From JBNAVY01 sp049700195 (GTDB lineage: Bacteria > Bacillota > Thermoanaerobacteria > Thermoanaerobacterales > Thermoanaerobacteraceae), in contig JBNAVY010000014.1 of the NCBI GenBank assembly GCA_049700195.1, positions 1 to 50,075 on the forward strand: a stretch of DNA of 50,075 nt, read 5' to 3'. The translations under genes were made by a program, and so were the position numbers. The notes below the pieces were generated by a model that saw nothing but the letters and a program-made list of their open reading frames with translations, had not been told where the DNA came from and searched no databases. Shown here one piece after another: positions 7,966-16,779 of the stretch (positions within the stretch are counted from its first letter, which is position 1; each line of letters opens with the position of its first letter).

Positions 7966-8943
7966 CTATTTCCAAATCTTTACTATATTTACGTCTTTAA
8001 AATAATGATTTATAATATCTTTTGCTTTAGAACCATTTTCAGCCATTTCATAAGCGCCCCATTGTGACATTCCTACTCCGTGGCCAAATCCTCTTCCTCT
8101 AATTACAAGTTTTTCTCCATCAAAACTAATATTATCAATCATTGTAGATTTTAATCTTTCACTTCCAATAGCCATCCTGAAATCCGGAGCATTTATCGAA
8201 GTCTTATCAAAGAAAAAGTTAATAGTTCTACCTGATATGCCTTTAGTACCAATCTTAACAGTTTTAAAATCATTAATGTTTTCCCCCATTTTTTTAAGTC
8301 CTTCAACAACTTCTTGTTTTGTAAAACTTACAGTCCAATTTTTAATATTTTCTGGAGCCTTCTTACTGTCAGGGGAATTAACACTAATAATATATTGTGG
8401 CTCTTCTTTTTTATAATTAAGCCCTTCTTTTGCTAAAGCTGTTTTCCCTGCTGCATCAGAGTGAAACCATGCATTTATATACTCACCATCATATGCGACT
8501 ACAACTCCTCTGGTATCTTCTACCGCCTTCTTTATCCGGGAATTTATATTTGAAGGATTCCATGCCTGTGCTTCTTCAAAATCAGTAGAAATATCAGCAC
8601 CAGAGTATTTAGACTTTTTAGTTTTTACGAAATTTAAAACATACGTCCTAGCTAAAATAGCTTGCGCTTTTAAAGCTTCCATTGGCCAGTCATTTTTTAT
8701 TTCTCCTGCAACTGTACCTTCAATATATTTTTCTAACGGTATTTTTTCAATTTTGTCCTTTTGAACAATATATACTTTTATTATTGGTTCTTTGTCTTTT
8801 CCCGTACTTATTTGCGAAGGTATTGAAGGCGTATTTATACGAGGTTTTCTAATAGGGCTTGGCTTTTTTGAAGGTGCAGAACAAGCTGTCAAAATAAAAA
8901 ACATCGCAAATATTAAGGTCAAAATTTTAAATTTTTTATTCAA
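7966..8943 (-). CDS. SpoIID/LytB-domain lipoprotein
   Basis: This is a predicted membrane-anchored peptidoglycan-processing lipoprotein of 325 aa. The signal ends in a lipobox FILTAC (Cys21), followed by a Pro/Ser/Lys-rich linker (22-50) and a SpoIID domain. Family motifs are GTVAGEI with Glu81, which aligns with the catalytic Glu of SpoIID lytic transglycosylases, then EALKAQAILARTYVL, NAWFHSDAAG and FGHGVGMSQWGAYEM (286-300). True SpoIID has an uncleaved anchor and lies elsewhere in most genomes, so this is likely a paralogue. The start is TTG, with GGAGGG 7 bases upstream. It sits between rqcP and yabP, an order I recall from other Clostridia. Confidence 0.85.
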   Translation of the reverse strand: MNKKFKILTLIFAMFFILTACSAPSKKPSPIRKPRINTPSIPSQISTGKDKEPIIKVYIVQKDKIEKIPLEKYIEGTVAGEIKNDWPMEALKAQAILARTYVLNFVKTKKSKYSGADISTDFEEAQAWNPSNINSRIKKAVEDTRGVVVAYDGEYINAWFHSDAAGKTALAKEGLNYKKEEPQYIISVNSPDSKKAPENIKNWTVSFTKQEVVEGLKKMGENINDFKTVKIGTKGISGRTINFFFDKTSINAPDFRMAIGSERLKSTMIDNISFDGEKLVIRGRGFGHGVGMSQWGAYEMAENGSKAKDIINHYFKDVNIVKIWK

Positions 8944-8997
8944 AATAATCCCTCCAACTTTTTTATTAGTATTTGAGGAATTATATATTATAATTCA

Positions 8998-9237
8998 TTA
9001 AATCAATTTATACATTTCATTAGCTTCTTCTTTTGATACATGCTCTTTTACATCTAAAATCTCAACTTTTATAGGTTTATTTCCCATATTAATTTCTATT
9101 ATATCTTTTGGATTTACAACATCACCAGCTTTTGCCGTTTTCCCATTAATTAAAATTACTCCCTTATCACAAGCCTCTTTAGCAACTGTTCTCCTTTTAA
9201 TAAGTCTTGAAACTTTTAAAAATTTATCTAATCTCAT
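8998..9237 (-). CDS. rqcP: RqcP (YabO), S4-domain RNA-binding protein
   Basis: This S4-domain protein of 79 aa starts MRLDKFLKVSRLIKRRTVA and continues with GVILINGKTAKAGDVV and DIIEINMG, the alpha-L RNA-binding fold. RqcP binds the 50S subunit with RqcH and peptidyl-tRNA during poly-alanine tailing of stalled nascent chains (family knowledge). It follows the HU gene and precedes the SpoIID-like gene, in the same strand order as the Bacillus yabN-yabO-yabP segment. GGGG lies about 7 bases before ATG. Confidence 0.92.
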   Translation of the reverse strand: MRLDKFLKVSRLIKRRTVAKEACDKGVILINGKTAKAGDVVNPKDIIEINMGNKPIKVEILDVKEHVSKEEANEMYKLI

Positions 9238-9296
9238 AACAATCCCCTTCTATAAATCTTTTTAATACTAATATAACAAAATATATAGCTTATTGC

Positions 9297-9325
9297 AAAA
9301 AAAATCAGGTCATATGACCCGATTT
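9297..9325 (-). terminator. Terminator after the HU gene
   Basis: On the minus strand ATCGGGTCATATGACCTGAT forms a hairpin (one G-U pair) and is followed by eight T residues. It lies immediately after the HU stop codon, which suggests that rqcP is partly uncoupled from the strongly expressed HU gene. Confidence 0.85.
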
Positions 9326-9601
9326 TTATGAATTAACTAAATCCTTTAATGCTTTTCCAGCTTTAAAAACAGGAGCTTTAGAAGCAGGTATTGTTATTTC
9401 CTCTCTTGTTTGAGGATTTCTGCCTTTTCTTTCAGCTCTTTCTCTGATTTCAAATGTACCAAAACCAACTAATTGTACCTTATCACCATCTTTTAGTGCT
9501 TCTTCAACAGATTCTACAAAAGCATTTAATGCTTTTTCTGCATCCTTCTTAGTCAGTTCACTCTTTTCAGCAATTTTTGTTACAAGATCTGCCTTGTTCA
9601 C
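9326..9601 (-). CDS. hup: DNA-binding protein HU
   Basis: This is a nucleoid-associated histone-like protein of 91 aa. It has the dimerisation helices (KADLVTKIAEKSELTKKDAE), the GFGTFEIRERAERKGRNPQT saddle, and the DNA-intercalating arm with the conserved Pro in EITIPASKAPVFKAGK. It bends DNA non-specifically as a homodimer. The GTG start is preceded by AAGGAGG at 7 bases. Clustering with mazG and rqcP is usual in Clostridia. A strong terminator follows. Confidence 0.97.
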   Translation of the reverse strand: MNKADLVTKIAEKSELTKKDAEKALNAFVESVEEALKDGDKVQLVGFGTFEIRERAERKGRNPQTREEITIPASKAPVFKAGKALKDLVNS

Positions 9602-9677
9602 AATAAAACCTCCTTAGTTAAAATACTTTACTCTTAATTTATTCTTCATAAAATCTAAAAATCCTGCTAATTTAAGC

Positions 9678-11165
9678 TTATTTTTCATTTTTTTTATTAA
9701 AATTATACATCTTTGCATCATTCCAGAGCTTATCCATATCATTTAATGACATTTCTTCCATTTTAATACCATTATTTGTTGCTGTTTCTTCTATGTAACT
9801 AAATCTTTTTATAAATTTTTCAATTGTCCTATGTGTTGCAATTTCTGGATCAACATCCAAAAATCTTGCGACATTTACAACAGCAAATAATAAATCACCA
9901 GTTTCTTCATATATTTTGTCCTTATTTTCTTGTTTATACACCTCCTTCAATTCGCCAAGTTCTTCTTCAACTTTTGCAAAAGCATCTTCAACTTTATCCC
10001 AATCGAATCCAACCTTTGCAGCTCTTTCTTGTACTTTTAAACTTCTTAGTAAAGCAGGCATATATTTAGGGACACTTCTAAGATTATCTGTATTATTATT
10101 AATCCTTTTTTCTTTCTTTTTTATTTCATCCCACTCTACAGATACTTCACTTGGCGTTTTTGTATTTTCTTCTGCAAAAATGTGCGGATGTCTTTTAATC
10201 ATTTTTTTACACAAAGTATCCGCTACATCATTAAAATCGAATGTTCCCCTTTCCTTGGCAATTTGTGAATGAAAAACCACCTGAAATAATACATCTCCTA
10301 ATTCTTCAATCATTTTTTCATCACTATTCAACTCTATTGCTTCTATAGCTTCATAACATTCCTCTAAAAGATATTTTTCTAATGTTTTATGATTTTGAGC
10401 TTTATCCCAAGGACAACCTTTTTCACTCCTAAGTATTTCCATAATATATAGTAAATCATAAATGTCATACTTATCTTGTATAATACCATTAACAGGTGGT
10501 ATATACAAAGATGTAAGATAATCAATCCAGTCAAGCCTATCTATCATATAAAGAGGCAGCTTTTCAATCCTTTGATCTTTTTTTATACCAGCACTTTTTA
10601 TCATAGTAACAATATAATCATCGCCATATATGTCCATAAGTTTTAATTTAACATCTGAAGCAACAAACCTATTATAGATCTGAGTAATAATATTTGAACA
10701 TCTCTTATCAACTTGCTGCTTATCCAAAGATAAGCCATCAATAATTTTAATACTATGTACAGGATCAATTTGCAGATCATTTACAATTGCATCTATAAAA
10801 GACATTGCTGGTATGACTTCTATTTTTATATCGGAACAACTTCTAGAAAAGTTTAGTAAAAGTTCAACAGTTTTTTCTGCAACAAAAGGATTCCCTGGTA
10901 CAGCATATACTATATTTTGATATTTTTTTGCAATATTTATTATTTCCCAAGCAATATTTTCATAAACTTCTTCAAATGTTTCATATTTATTATAAAATTC
11001 ATCAAAACTCTCAAACTTTATACCTAAATTTTCAATATATGATACAACTGGATGTTTAATAGTTCTGAGCAAAACTTTATCCGCAAAAGTAATTTTATCA
11101 ATTGTGTCAAGTGTTAGGCTGCCTTTATCTCCCGGCCCTAAACCCACTACAAAAATATTTCCCAT
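9678..11165 (-). CDS. mazG: Tetrapyrrole methylase-like / MazG nucleoside triphosphate pyrophosphohydrolase fusion
   Basis: This is a YabN-type fusion of 495 aa. Residues 1 to about 225 are a tetrapyrrole-methylase-like domain starting IFVVGLGPGDKGSLTLDT with AVPGNPFVAEK. From about 245 a tandem MazG domain follows: GCPWDKAQNHKTLEKYLLEE, then ELGDVLFQVVFHSQ, RHPHIFAEE, KVGFDWD and EETGDLLFAVVN. MazG hydrolyses NTPs to NMPs and PPi, probably as a house-cleaning enzyme using the EExxE...ExxD Mg site; the function of the N-terminal domain is not established. GAGGTGAT lies just before the ATG. It leads the mazG-HU-rqcP-SpoIID-yabP string and is divergent from the HTH/TPR regulator. Confidence 0.93.
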   Translation of the reverse strand: MGNIFVVGLGPGDKGSLTLDTIDKITFADKVLLRTIKHPVVSYIENLGIKFESFDEFYNKYETFEEVYENIAWEIINIAKKYQNIVYAVPGNPFVAEKTVELLLNFSRSCSDIKIEVIPAMSFIDAIVNDLQIDPVHSIKIIDGLSLDKQQVDKRCSNIITQIYNRFVASDVKLKLMDIYGDDYIVTMIKSAGIKKDQRIEKLPLYMIDRLDWIDYLTSLYIPPVNGIIQDKYDIYDLLYIMEILRSEKGCPWDKAQNHKTLEKYLLEECYEAIEAIELNSDEKMIEELGDVLFQVVFHSQIAKERGTFDFNDVADTLCKKMIKRHPHIFAEENTKTPSEVSVEWDEIKKKEKRINNNTDNLRSVPKYMPALLRSLKVQERAAKVGFDWDKVEDAFAKVEEELGELKEVYKQENKDKIYEETGDLLFAVVNVARFLDVDPEIATHRTIEKFIKRFSYIEETATNNGIKMEEMSLNDMDKLWNDAKMYNFNKKNEK

Positions 11166-11259
11166 ATGATCACCTCAAAAAATATATATTAATTTATTAT
11201 ATCATTATATAAAAATTTTATATAATTTTATTATTAACCAGTAAAATTATATATAACTA

Positions 11260-11288
11260 TTGAAAAAATTGTCAAGTTAAATTATAAT
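11260..11288 (+). promoter_or_regulatory. Promoter of the HTH/TPR regulator - MFS operon
   Basis: TTGAAA (11260-11265), a 17-base spacer and TATAAT (11283-11288) form a near-consensus housekeeping promoter. It lies 36 bases upstream of the proposed TTG start. Confidence 0.7.
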
Positions 11289-11323
11289 ATATTTTAATAA
11301 GCAATTTTAAAGGGGTGGTAATT

Positions 11324-12631
11324 TTGGATATGGTTGAATTGGGTAGGAGAATTAGAGAAGAAAGAAAAAAATTATTTTTAAAACAAGGAGATATATCCGG
11401 AGATGAATTTTCAAAAGGATATATAAGTCTCATTGAAAAGGGAAAAATAAGCCCCTCCCTAAAAGCTTTAAATTTTATAGCCGAAAGACTTAATAAACCT
11501 ATAGTTTATTTCCTTGACGAAGATTACGCTGAAAAAGATGAATTAAAACGAGAATTGGCAAAATATAAAGAACTCTCTAAAATGACCTTAAATGCTAATA
11601 AATTATATGAAAATCGTGAATACAATGAAGCAATACATATATATAATTCTATATTAAAAAATGAAATGGATGATTATTTCTATAATATGATTAAATTTTA
11701 CCTTGCAAAATCATATATTGCTGTAAACGATTATACAATGTCTTTAGATATACTTGAATCAATTACTGAATATTTTGAGTCAACTCAAAATCAAAGTATC
11801 CTTGTAGATATTTATTATATGAAAGGTTTATGCTATGGCAATCAGCAAAAATTTAAAGATTCACTTAATTATTATTTAAAGTCCATAGAAAAATATGACA
11901 AAATATCATCAAAAAATTATATTTTAAAGTCAAAAATCCTGTTTAGTATTGCTAATTTATACAGTAAAATGGGTGAATTCATAAAAGCAAGAGATTTTTA
12001 CATGCGATGTCTTGAATATTCTACACAAGTAAAAACTGTTGATTTTATTGCTTTATCAAACAATGGCTTGGGTCTTGTAAATTACGAACTAAAACAATAT
12101 AAAGAAGCCCTTAAATACATAAGACGTGCTATGATTATTAGTAAATCTCTTAATTTAAAAGAAGATATTGCAAATGAGTATAATTATATGGGATTTGTAT
12201 ATACTGATTTAAAAAAATATGATTTGGCAGAAAAATATTTTTATAACAGTTATATACTTTATAAAGAATTAAATATAAAATCAGGAGTAGCATATAATTT
12301 AACGGAAATAGGAAGAATTAATTATTTGAAAAATAATTTTGAAAAAGCTTATGATTATTTATACAAATCTTTAGAAATACTTCAAGAAATTAAAGAAAAT
12401 GATGAAATAGGAAGAGTTTATACCATATTGGGTAATATTGATTTAAAGCTTGGTAAATATGAACAAAGCGAACAAGAACTTTTAAAATCCCTAGAAATAT
12501 TAAAAAATTTAGGGCTAAAAAAAGATTTATCAGAAGTATATAAAGCACTTGGTAATCTATATATAGCCTTGAATAAAACAAGTGAAGCAAAAAAATATTT
12601 TAACCAATCTATAGAATTGCTTTACGAATAA
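11324..12631 (+). CDS. Xre-family HTH regulator with C-terminal TPR repeats
   Basis: The N-terminal 60 residues are an Xre-type helix-turn-helix (LGRRIREERKKLFLKQGDIS ... GYISLIEKGKISPSLKAL). Residues from about 85 to the end are consecutive TPR motifs, for example KYDLAEKYFYNSYILYKEL and KYEQSEQELLKSLEILKNL, roughly nine repeats. This architecture matches RRNPP-like and related regulators whose TPR region senses a peptide or protein partner (family knowledge; no ligand is known here). GGGGTGG overlaps an upstream GTG, so I take the TTG five bases downstream as start; the ATG two codons later is possible. It precedes an MFS exporter by 22 bases, and the two are probably one operon. Confidence 0.82.
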   Translation: MDMVELGRRIREERKKLFLKQGDISGDEFSKGYISLIEKGKISPSLKALNFIAERLNKPIVYFLDEDYAEKDELKRELAKYKELSKMTLNANKLYENREYNEAIHIYNSILKNEMDDYFYNMIKFYLAKSYIAVNDYTMSLDILESITEYFESTQNQSILVDIYYMKGLCYGNQQKFKDSLNYYLKSIEKYDKISSKNYILKSKILFSIANLYSKMGEFIKARDFYMRCLEYSTQVKTVDFIALSNNGLGLVNYELKQYKEALKYIRRAMIISKSLNLKEDIANEYNYMGFVYTDLKKYDLAEKYFYNSYILYKELNIKSGVAYNLTEIGRINYLKNNFEKAYDYLYKSLEILQEIKENDEIGRVYTILGNIDLKLGKYEQSEQELLKSLEILKNLGLKKDLSEVYKALGNLYIALNKTSEAKKYFNQSIELLYE

Positions 12632-12653
12632 TTATAATCAGGGGTTGTTTACA

Positions 12654-13886
12654 TTGAATATTAATAACAAATTACAAAATTCCTTTTCTGCTCTCACACA
12701 CAGAAACTTTCAGCTTTTCTGGTTTGGACAGATGATATCTTTAATAGGAACATGGATACAAAACGTGGGACAAAGCTGGCTTGTACTTCAAATGACAAAT
12801 TCTCCCTTTTTGCTCGGATTAGTTAGTACAATACAATTTTTACCTGTCATGGCCTTATCTCTTTTTGCAGGTGTTATAATAGATAGATTTCCAAAAAGAC
12901 GATTAATTTTATTTACACAAACTGGTTTTTTAATATCTGCTTTTATATTAGCTACTTTAACCGCTCTTCACATAATTACATATTGGGAAATATTAATCTT
13001 AGCTACTTTCAATGGATTTTTAAATACAATTGATATGCCTGCAAGACAATCTTATGTAATTGATCTTGTAGGTAAAAAAGATCTTATGAATGCTATAACT
13101 CTAAACTCGGCAGTATTTAACGCTGCTCGTATAGTTGGTCCAGGTATTGCTGGTATTTTAATAGGAAAACTTGGCTATGCAATATGCTTTTATCTTAATT
13201 CTGCCAGCTTTCTAGCTGTTATAATTGGACTTATATTTATAACTGTTCAAGGTTATACTCCCCCAGTTACTAATGAAAGAGCAAAAGTAATAGAAGATTT
13301 AAAAGATGGACTTATATACGTAAAAAATATCCCTGTAATTTTAAATACAATATTATTAATAGCAGTTTTGAGCGCCTTCTCTATGAATTTCAATGTAATT
13401 GTTCCTGTGTTCGTCAAAAATGTCCTTTTAAGAAGTTCAACAGGTTATGGAATTATAATGTCGGCTATGGGAATAGGAGCATTAATTGGAGCATTAATGC
13501 TTGCTGCCTTAAGTAAAAGAGGAGTTAAACCTATTTATCTCTTTGGTGGCGGCATTGGACTTGGAATTTTCCAGATTTTAATCGGTTTACAAAGCAACTA
13601 TATTTTAACTGCTCTTCTTATAGCTATTACAGGATGGTTTATGATTAGTTTTAGTTCCGCTGCAAACACGACTATACAGCTTGAAACTGACGACGAATTC
13701 AGGGGGCGCGTAATGAGTGTTTATTCCCTTGTATTTACTGGTGTTACTCCTATAGGTTCTTTATATGCCGGAGCCATTTCAGGTAAATTTGGTTCTCATA
13801 TGGCCTTTATAATAAGTGGTATAATTGCTGTTAGTTTTACAATATACATATTTGCAACTAAATATAAAAAAGTTTATAATCCCTGA
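12654..13886 (+). CDS. MFS transporter (MFS_3 / EntS-like exporter)
   Basis: This is a 12-helix major facilitator protein of about 410 aa. N-terminal features are FSALTHRNFQLFWFGQMISL and IGTWIQNVGQSWLVLQ, a hallmark of the MFS_3 (enterobactin exporter-like) group, followed by the loop DRFPKRR and RQSYVIDLVGKKDLMNAI. The group mostly exports siderophores, drugs or metabolites; the substrate here is unknown. AGGGG is 9 bases before the TTG used as start, while the earlier TTG touches the ribosome site. Coupling to the upstream HTH/TPR regulator suggests that regulator controls it. No clear plus-strand terminator follows. Confidence 0.87.
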   Translation: MNINNKLQNSFSALTHRNFQLFWFGQMISLIGTWIQNVGQSWLVLQMTNSPFLLGLVSTIQFLPVMALSLFAGVIIDRFPKRRLILFTQTGFLISAFILATLTALHIITYWEILILATFNGFLNTIDMPARQSYVIDLVGKKDLMNAITLNSAVFNAARIVGPGIAGILIGKLGYAICFYLNSASFLAVIIGLIFITVQGYTPPVTNERAKVIEDLKDGLIYVKNIPVILNTILLIAVLSAFSMNFNVIVPVFVKNVLLRSSTGYGIIMSAMGIGALIGALMLAALSKRGVKPIYLFGGGIGLGIFQILIGLQSNYILTALLIAITGWFMISFSSAANTTIQLETDDEFRGRVMSVYSLVFTGVTPIGSLYAGAISGKFGSHMAFIISGIIAVSFTIYIFATKYKKVYNP

Positions 13887-13971
13887 TATCTAATTTTATT
13901 TAAAATAAATTTTTTAAAAAACTCCTATTGCACAGCAAAATATAATAAGAAAAAGTGGAAAACAATAATAA

Positions 13972-14019
13972 TATAAAATAAAAATGGGTACCAAAAATAG
14001 TTTAAAATTTAAGGTACCC
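13972..14019 (-). terminator. Terminator of hydF
   Basis: GGGTACC (13986-13992) and GGTACCC (14013-14019) form a 7-bp stem with a 20-base AT loop. On the minus strand it is followed by ATTTTTATTTTAT. The U-rich side points to the hydF transcript rather than to the MFS gene. Confidence 0.6.
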
Positions 14020-14101
14020 TATCTTATATATATATCTAATTTTACTTTTAATTTAACTATTATTTAAAATATATTTTATTAATAAGCTATGAAGTGAATT
14101 T

Positions 14102-15322
14102 TTAAAATTTAACTTTTTTTTGTTTTTTATTTGTAAATATTTCAATAGCTCTTGGTATTAAATCATTAACATAAGCAATGAAAATACCATAATTAATAAT
14201 TGGAACACCTTTTTGTTCAGCAAAATTAATTCTATAAAGCATTTCTTTTCTATTTAACATACATGCTCCACAATGTATTATAAGACTATAAGATTCTAAA
14301 TCTTCAGGAAATGTCATACCACTTGACCAACTAAATTTTATATTTTTACCTGTTTTTTTAGTTAGCCAATTTGGTATTTTAACTGTGCCAATATCATCAT
14401 CCTGTCTATGATGTGTGCAACCTTCTGAAATTAATACTTTATCATTATCTTTTAAATTGTTTATTGCTTCAATAGCTTTTACAAAACTTCCTAAATCTCC
14501 TTTATATCTTGCATAAAGAACTGAAAAAGAAGTAAGCGGTATTTGTTTTGGTATTATTGAAGCTACTTTATCAAATACTTGCGAATCAGTAATTACCAGC
14601 GAAGGATTTTGCACAATTTTTAAAATATCTGAAAGTTCTGTTACCTGTGTAACAACAGCTATTCCACCATTATCAATAATATCCCGTATTACTTGCTGTT
14701 GAGGTAAAATAAGACGTCCTTTTGGAGCGGCACTATCAATAGGTACAACTAAAATTACAATATCTTTTTTTTCTATTATATCACCTATAAGCTTTGTATT
14801 ATCTTCTAAAGGTGCTTTATTTATTATACTTTGTTTTAAATTTTCTATTCCCTCTTTTTTCTCTGCAGAAATCTCTATTAAATCAACTTTCAGCTTTCTT
14901 TCCCAACTTTTTTTGACATCAACAGTATAATCCGATAAATCTTTCTTGTTAATAACTCCGATTATTGGAATACCTTTATCTTTTAACTTTTTAGCAATAT
15001 CTTCTTCAAATAGTGAAACGCCTACTGTACCATCAATTACAAGTATAGCCATATCTGTTTTATTTAAAATTTCATATGTTTTTTTAACTCTTAAATTTCC
15101 TAAAATTCCAACATCATCTAGACCTGCAGTATCAATAATTGCAACAGGTCCTATTGGTAGTATTTCCATAGCTTTTATAACAGGGTCAGTGGTCGTTCCG
15201 GGAAATTCAGAAACAAGAGCAATTTCTTGATTTGTAATCGCATTTATAATACTTGACTTTCCGGCATTTCTTCTCCCAAAAATAGCAATATGAAGCCTTG
15301 AAGAGGTAGGCGTAGTATTCAT
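14102..15322 (-). CDS. hydF: [FeFe]-hydrogenase H-cluster maturation GTPase HydF
   Basis: HydF (406 aa) is the GTPase/FeS scaffold on which the 2Fe subcluster of [FeFe]-hydrogenase is assembled by HydE and HydG before transfer to HydA. G1 is GRRNAGKSS (16-24), G3 DTAGLDD, G4 NKKD. The middle dimerisation domain follows, then the C-terminal [4Fe-4S] site with CTHHRQDDDIG and HCGACM, the conserved CxH...HCxxC arrangement. I chose the ATG with GGGAG upstream; an in-frame ATG 21 codons earlier overlaps the promoter. hydE, hydG and hydrogenase genes are not in the window. The gene implies fermentative H2 metabolism in a strict anaerobe. Confidence 0.95.
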   Translation of the reverse strand: MNTTPTSSRLHIAIFGRRNAGKSSIINAITNQEIALVSEFPGTTTDPVIKAMEILPIGPVAIIDTAGLDDVGILGNLRVKKTYEILNKTDMAILVIDGTVGVSLFEEDIAKKLKDKGIPIIGVINKKDLSDYTVDVKKSWERKLKVDLIEISAEKKEGIENLKQSIINKAPLEDNTKLIGDIIEKKDIVILVVPIDSAAPKGRLILPQQQVIRDIIDNGGIAVVTQVTELSDILKIVQNPSLVITDSQVFDKVASIIPKQIPLTSFSVLYARYKGDLGSFVKAIEAINNLKDNDKVLISEGCTHHRQDDDIGTVKIPNWLTKKTGKNIKFSWSSGMTFPEDLESYSLIIHCGACMLNRKEMLYRINFAEQKGVPIINYGIFIAYVNDLIPRAIEIFTNKKQKKVKF

Positions 15323-15356
15323 AATAAAATCTCCCTTCAGTTTACCTATCAATATA

Positions 15357-15385
15357 TTAATAATACAAAAAAGAAAGATTGTCAA
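15357..15385 (-). promoter_or_regulatory. Promoter of hydF
   Basis: On the minus strand TTGACA (15385-15380) is separated by 17 bases from TATTAA (15362-15357), 35 bases before the hydF start. The -35 is perfect and the -10 is weak. It lies just after the kinase stop codon, so hydF can be transcribed separately from the two-component genes. Confidence 0.55.
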
Positions 15386-15389
15386 TAAT

Positions 15390-16778
15390 TTATCTAACTT
15401 TATTTTTCAATGGGATTTTTATTATAAAAACAGAACCTTTATTTAATTCACTACTTACTTCTATATTACCATTATGCATTTCTATTATTTTTTTTGCTAT
15501 GGAAAGGCCTATCCCAGTTCCACTATATTTAGCATTTTTCCCCCTATAAAATTTATTAAAAATATACTGTAATTCCTCTGGGCTAATTCCCTTACCTTGA
15601 TCAGATATTTTTATAACACCATTTTTTCCATCACAATATAATAATATTCTTAAGATGCTACCACTTGCAGAAGCTTTAAAACCATTATCAATTATATTTA
15701 CAAGCACTTGTTTTAATCTATTTTTATCTCCTTCAATATTGGCTTCACAATCAGATTGTTCATAAACTATTTCTATCTGATAATTTTTTGAAATAGGCTT
15801 GAGAAGAAAAATAGTCTCGTTTAAAAGTTCATTTAAACTAAGATCCTCAAAATTAAGCTTTATATTATCTAATTCCATCCTTGAAAAATCCAAAAGCTCA
15901 TCTACAAGATGTGCAAGGCGATCCGATTCTTTGTCTATTATTTCTAAATATTCACATATTTCTTTGTCGTTTGTTTTATCCATTGCAGTAATTGCAAATC
16001 CTTTTATAGATGTCAATGGTGTTCTAAGTTCATGAGAAATATTGCTTATAAATTCATTTTTCATTTCATTAAGTCTTCCTAAATCTTCAGCCATTTTATT
16101 AAAAGAATCAGCTAAAATACCAATTTCATCATTAGAAATTTTCTTTGCTCTTGTTTTAAAATCACCTTTTGCCATTTTAGAAGTGGCATCTTTTACTAAA
16201 TTAATAGGCTTCGTTAAATTTTTAGCAATAAATACCCCTATTAGCAATGCTAAGATTGATGAAAATATTAATACAATTATAAAAAATAAAATAAGACTAT
16301 AAATCATTTTATGAACTTCCAAAAGTGAAGAAGAAAGTCTTAAAACAGCAACATAATTTAGTTTACTTTTTACTGGAATAGAAACATGAATAATATCTTC
16401 ATTTTTTGTTTTTTCTAGATAAATGCCTTCGTTCCCAGAAATTGCTTGCAAAACATCTGGTGCCATTATTTTTGCGGTTATAGGTTTACCAGATATACTA
16501 GAATCACCTAATAGCATTCCTTCCATATTTAAAATCTGTACTTGAGCATTAGTATCTAAAGAAAGCTTTTTAGCCACATCCTGACCAATTGTATTTATAT
16601 CTGCTTCAACATAACTATCAAAAAAATGTGCAAATGAGTTTCCTTGAGTGGCTAAAATATCTGTAATATTATAAATATAGTATTTATTAAATAACGTAAT
16701 TGAAATAATCCCAAAAAAAGAAATTATGATAATTATAATAAATAAATATGATATCGTAAGCTTGCTTCTTATACTCAA
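15390..16778 (-). CDS. Sensor histidine kinase (PhoR/ResE-like)
   Basis: This is a membrane histidine kinase of about 462 aa. Numbered from the TTG start: TM1 about 8-30, an extracytoplasmic sensing domain about 31-157, TM2 about 158-184, HAMP about 185-238, HisKA with phospho-acceptor His249 in SNISHELRTPLTSIKG, and HATPase_c with N-box NIIDNGFKAS, G1 ISDQGKGISPEEL and G2 GTGIGLSIAKKI. There is no cytoplasmic PAS domain between HAMP and HisKA, unlike Bacillus PhoR. GGAGG lies 8 bases before the TTG, which starts one base after the regulator stop; an upstream GTG would overlap the regulator gene. The stimulus is not evident. It is the partner of the OmpR-type regulator encoded immediately upstream. 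Confidence 0.9.
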   Translation of the reverse strand: MSIRSKLTISYLFIIIIIISFFGIISITLFNKYYIYNITDILATQGNSFAHFFDSYVEADINTIGQDVAKKLSLDTNAQVQILNMEGMLLGDSSISGKPITAKIMAPDVLQAISGNEGIYLEKTKNEDIIHVSIPVKSKLNYVAVLRLSSSLLEVHKMIYSLILFFIIVLIFSSILALLIGVFIAKNLTKPINLVKDATSKMAKGDFKTRAKKISNDEIGILADSFNKMAEDLGRLNEMKNEFISNISHELRTPLTSIKGFAITAMDKTNDKEICEYLEIIDKESDRLAHLVDELLDFSRMELDNIKLNFEDLSLNELLNETIFLLKPISKNYQIEIVYEQSDCEANIEGDKNRLKQVLVNIIDNGFKASASGSILRILLYCDGKNGVIKISDQGKGISPEELQYIFNKFYRGKNAKYSGTGIGLSIAKKIIEMHNGNIEVSSELNKGSVFIIKIPLKNKVR

Positions 16779-16779
16779 T

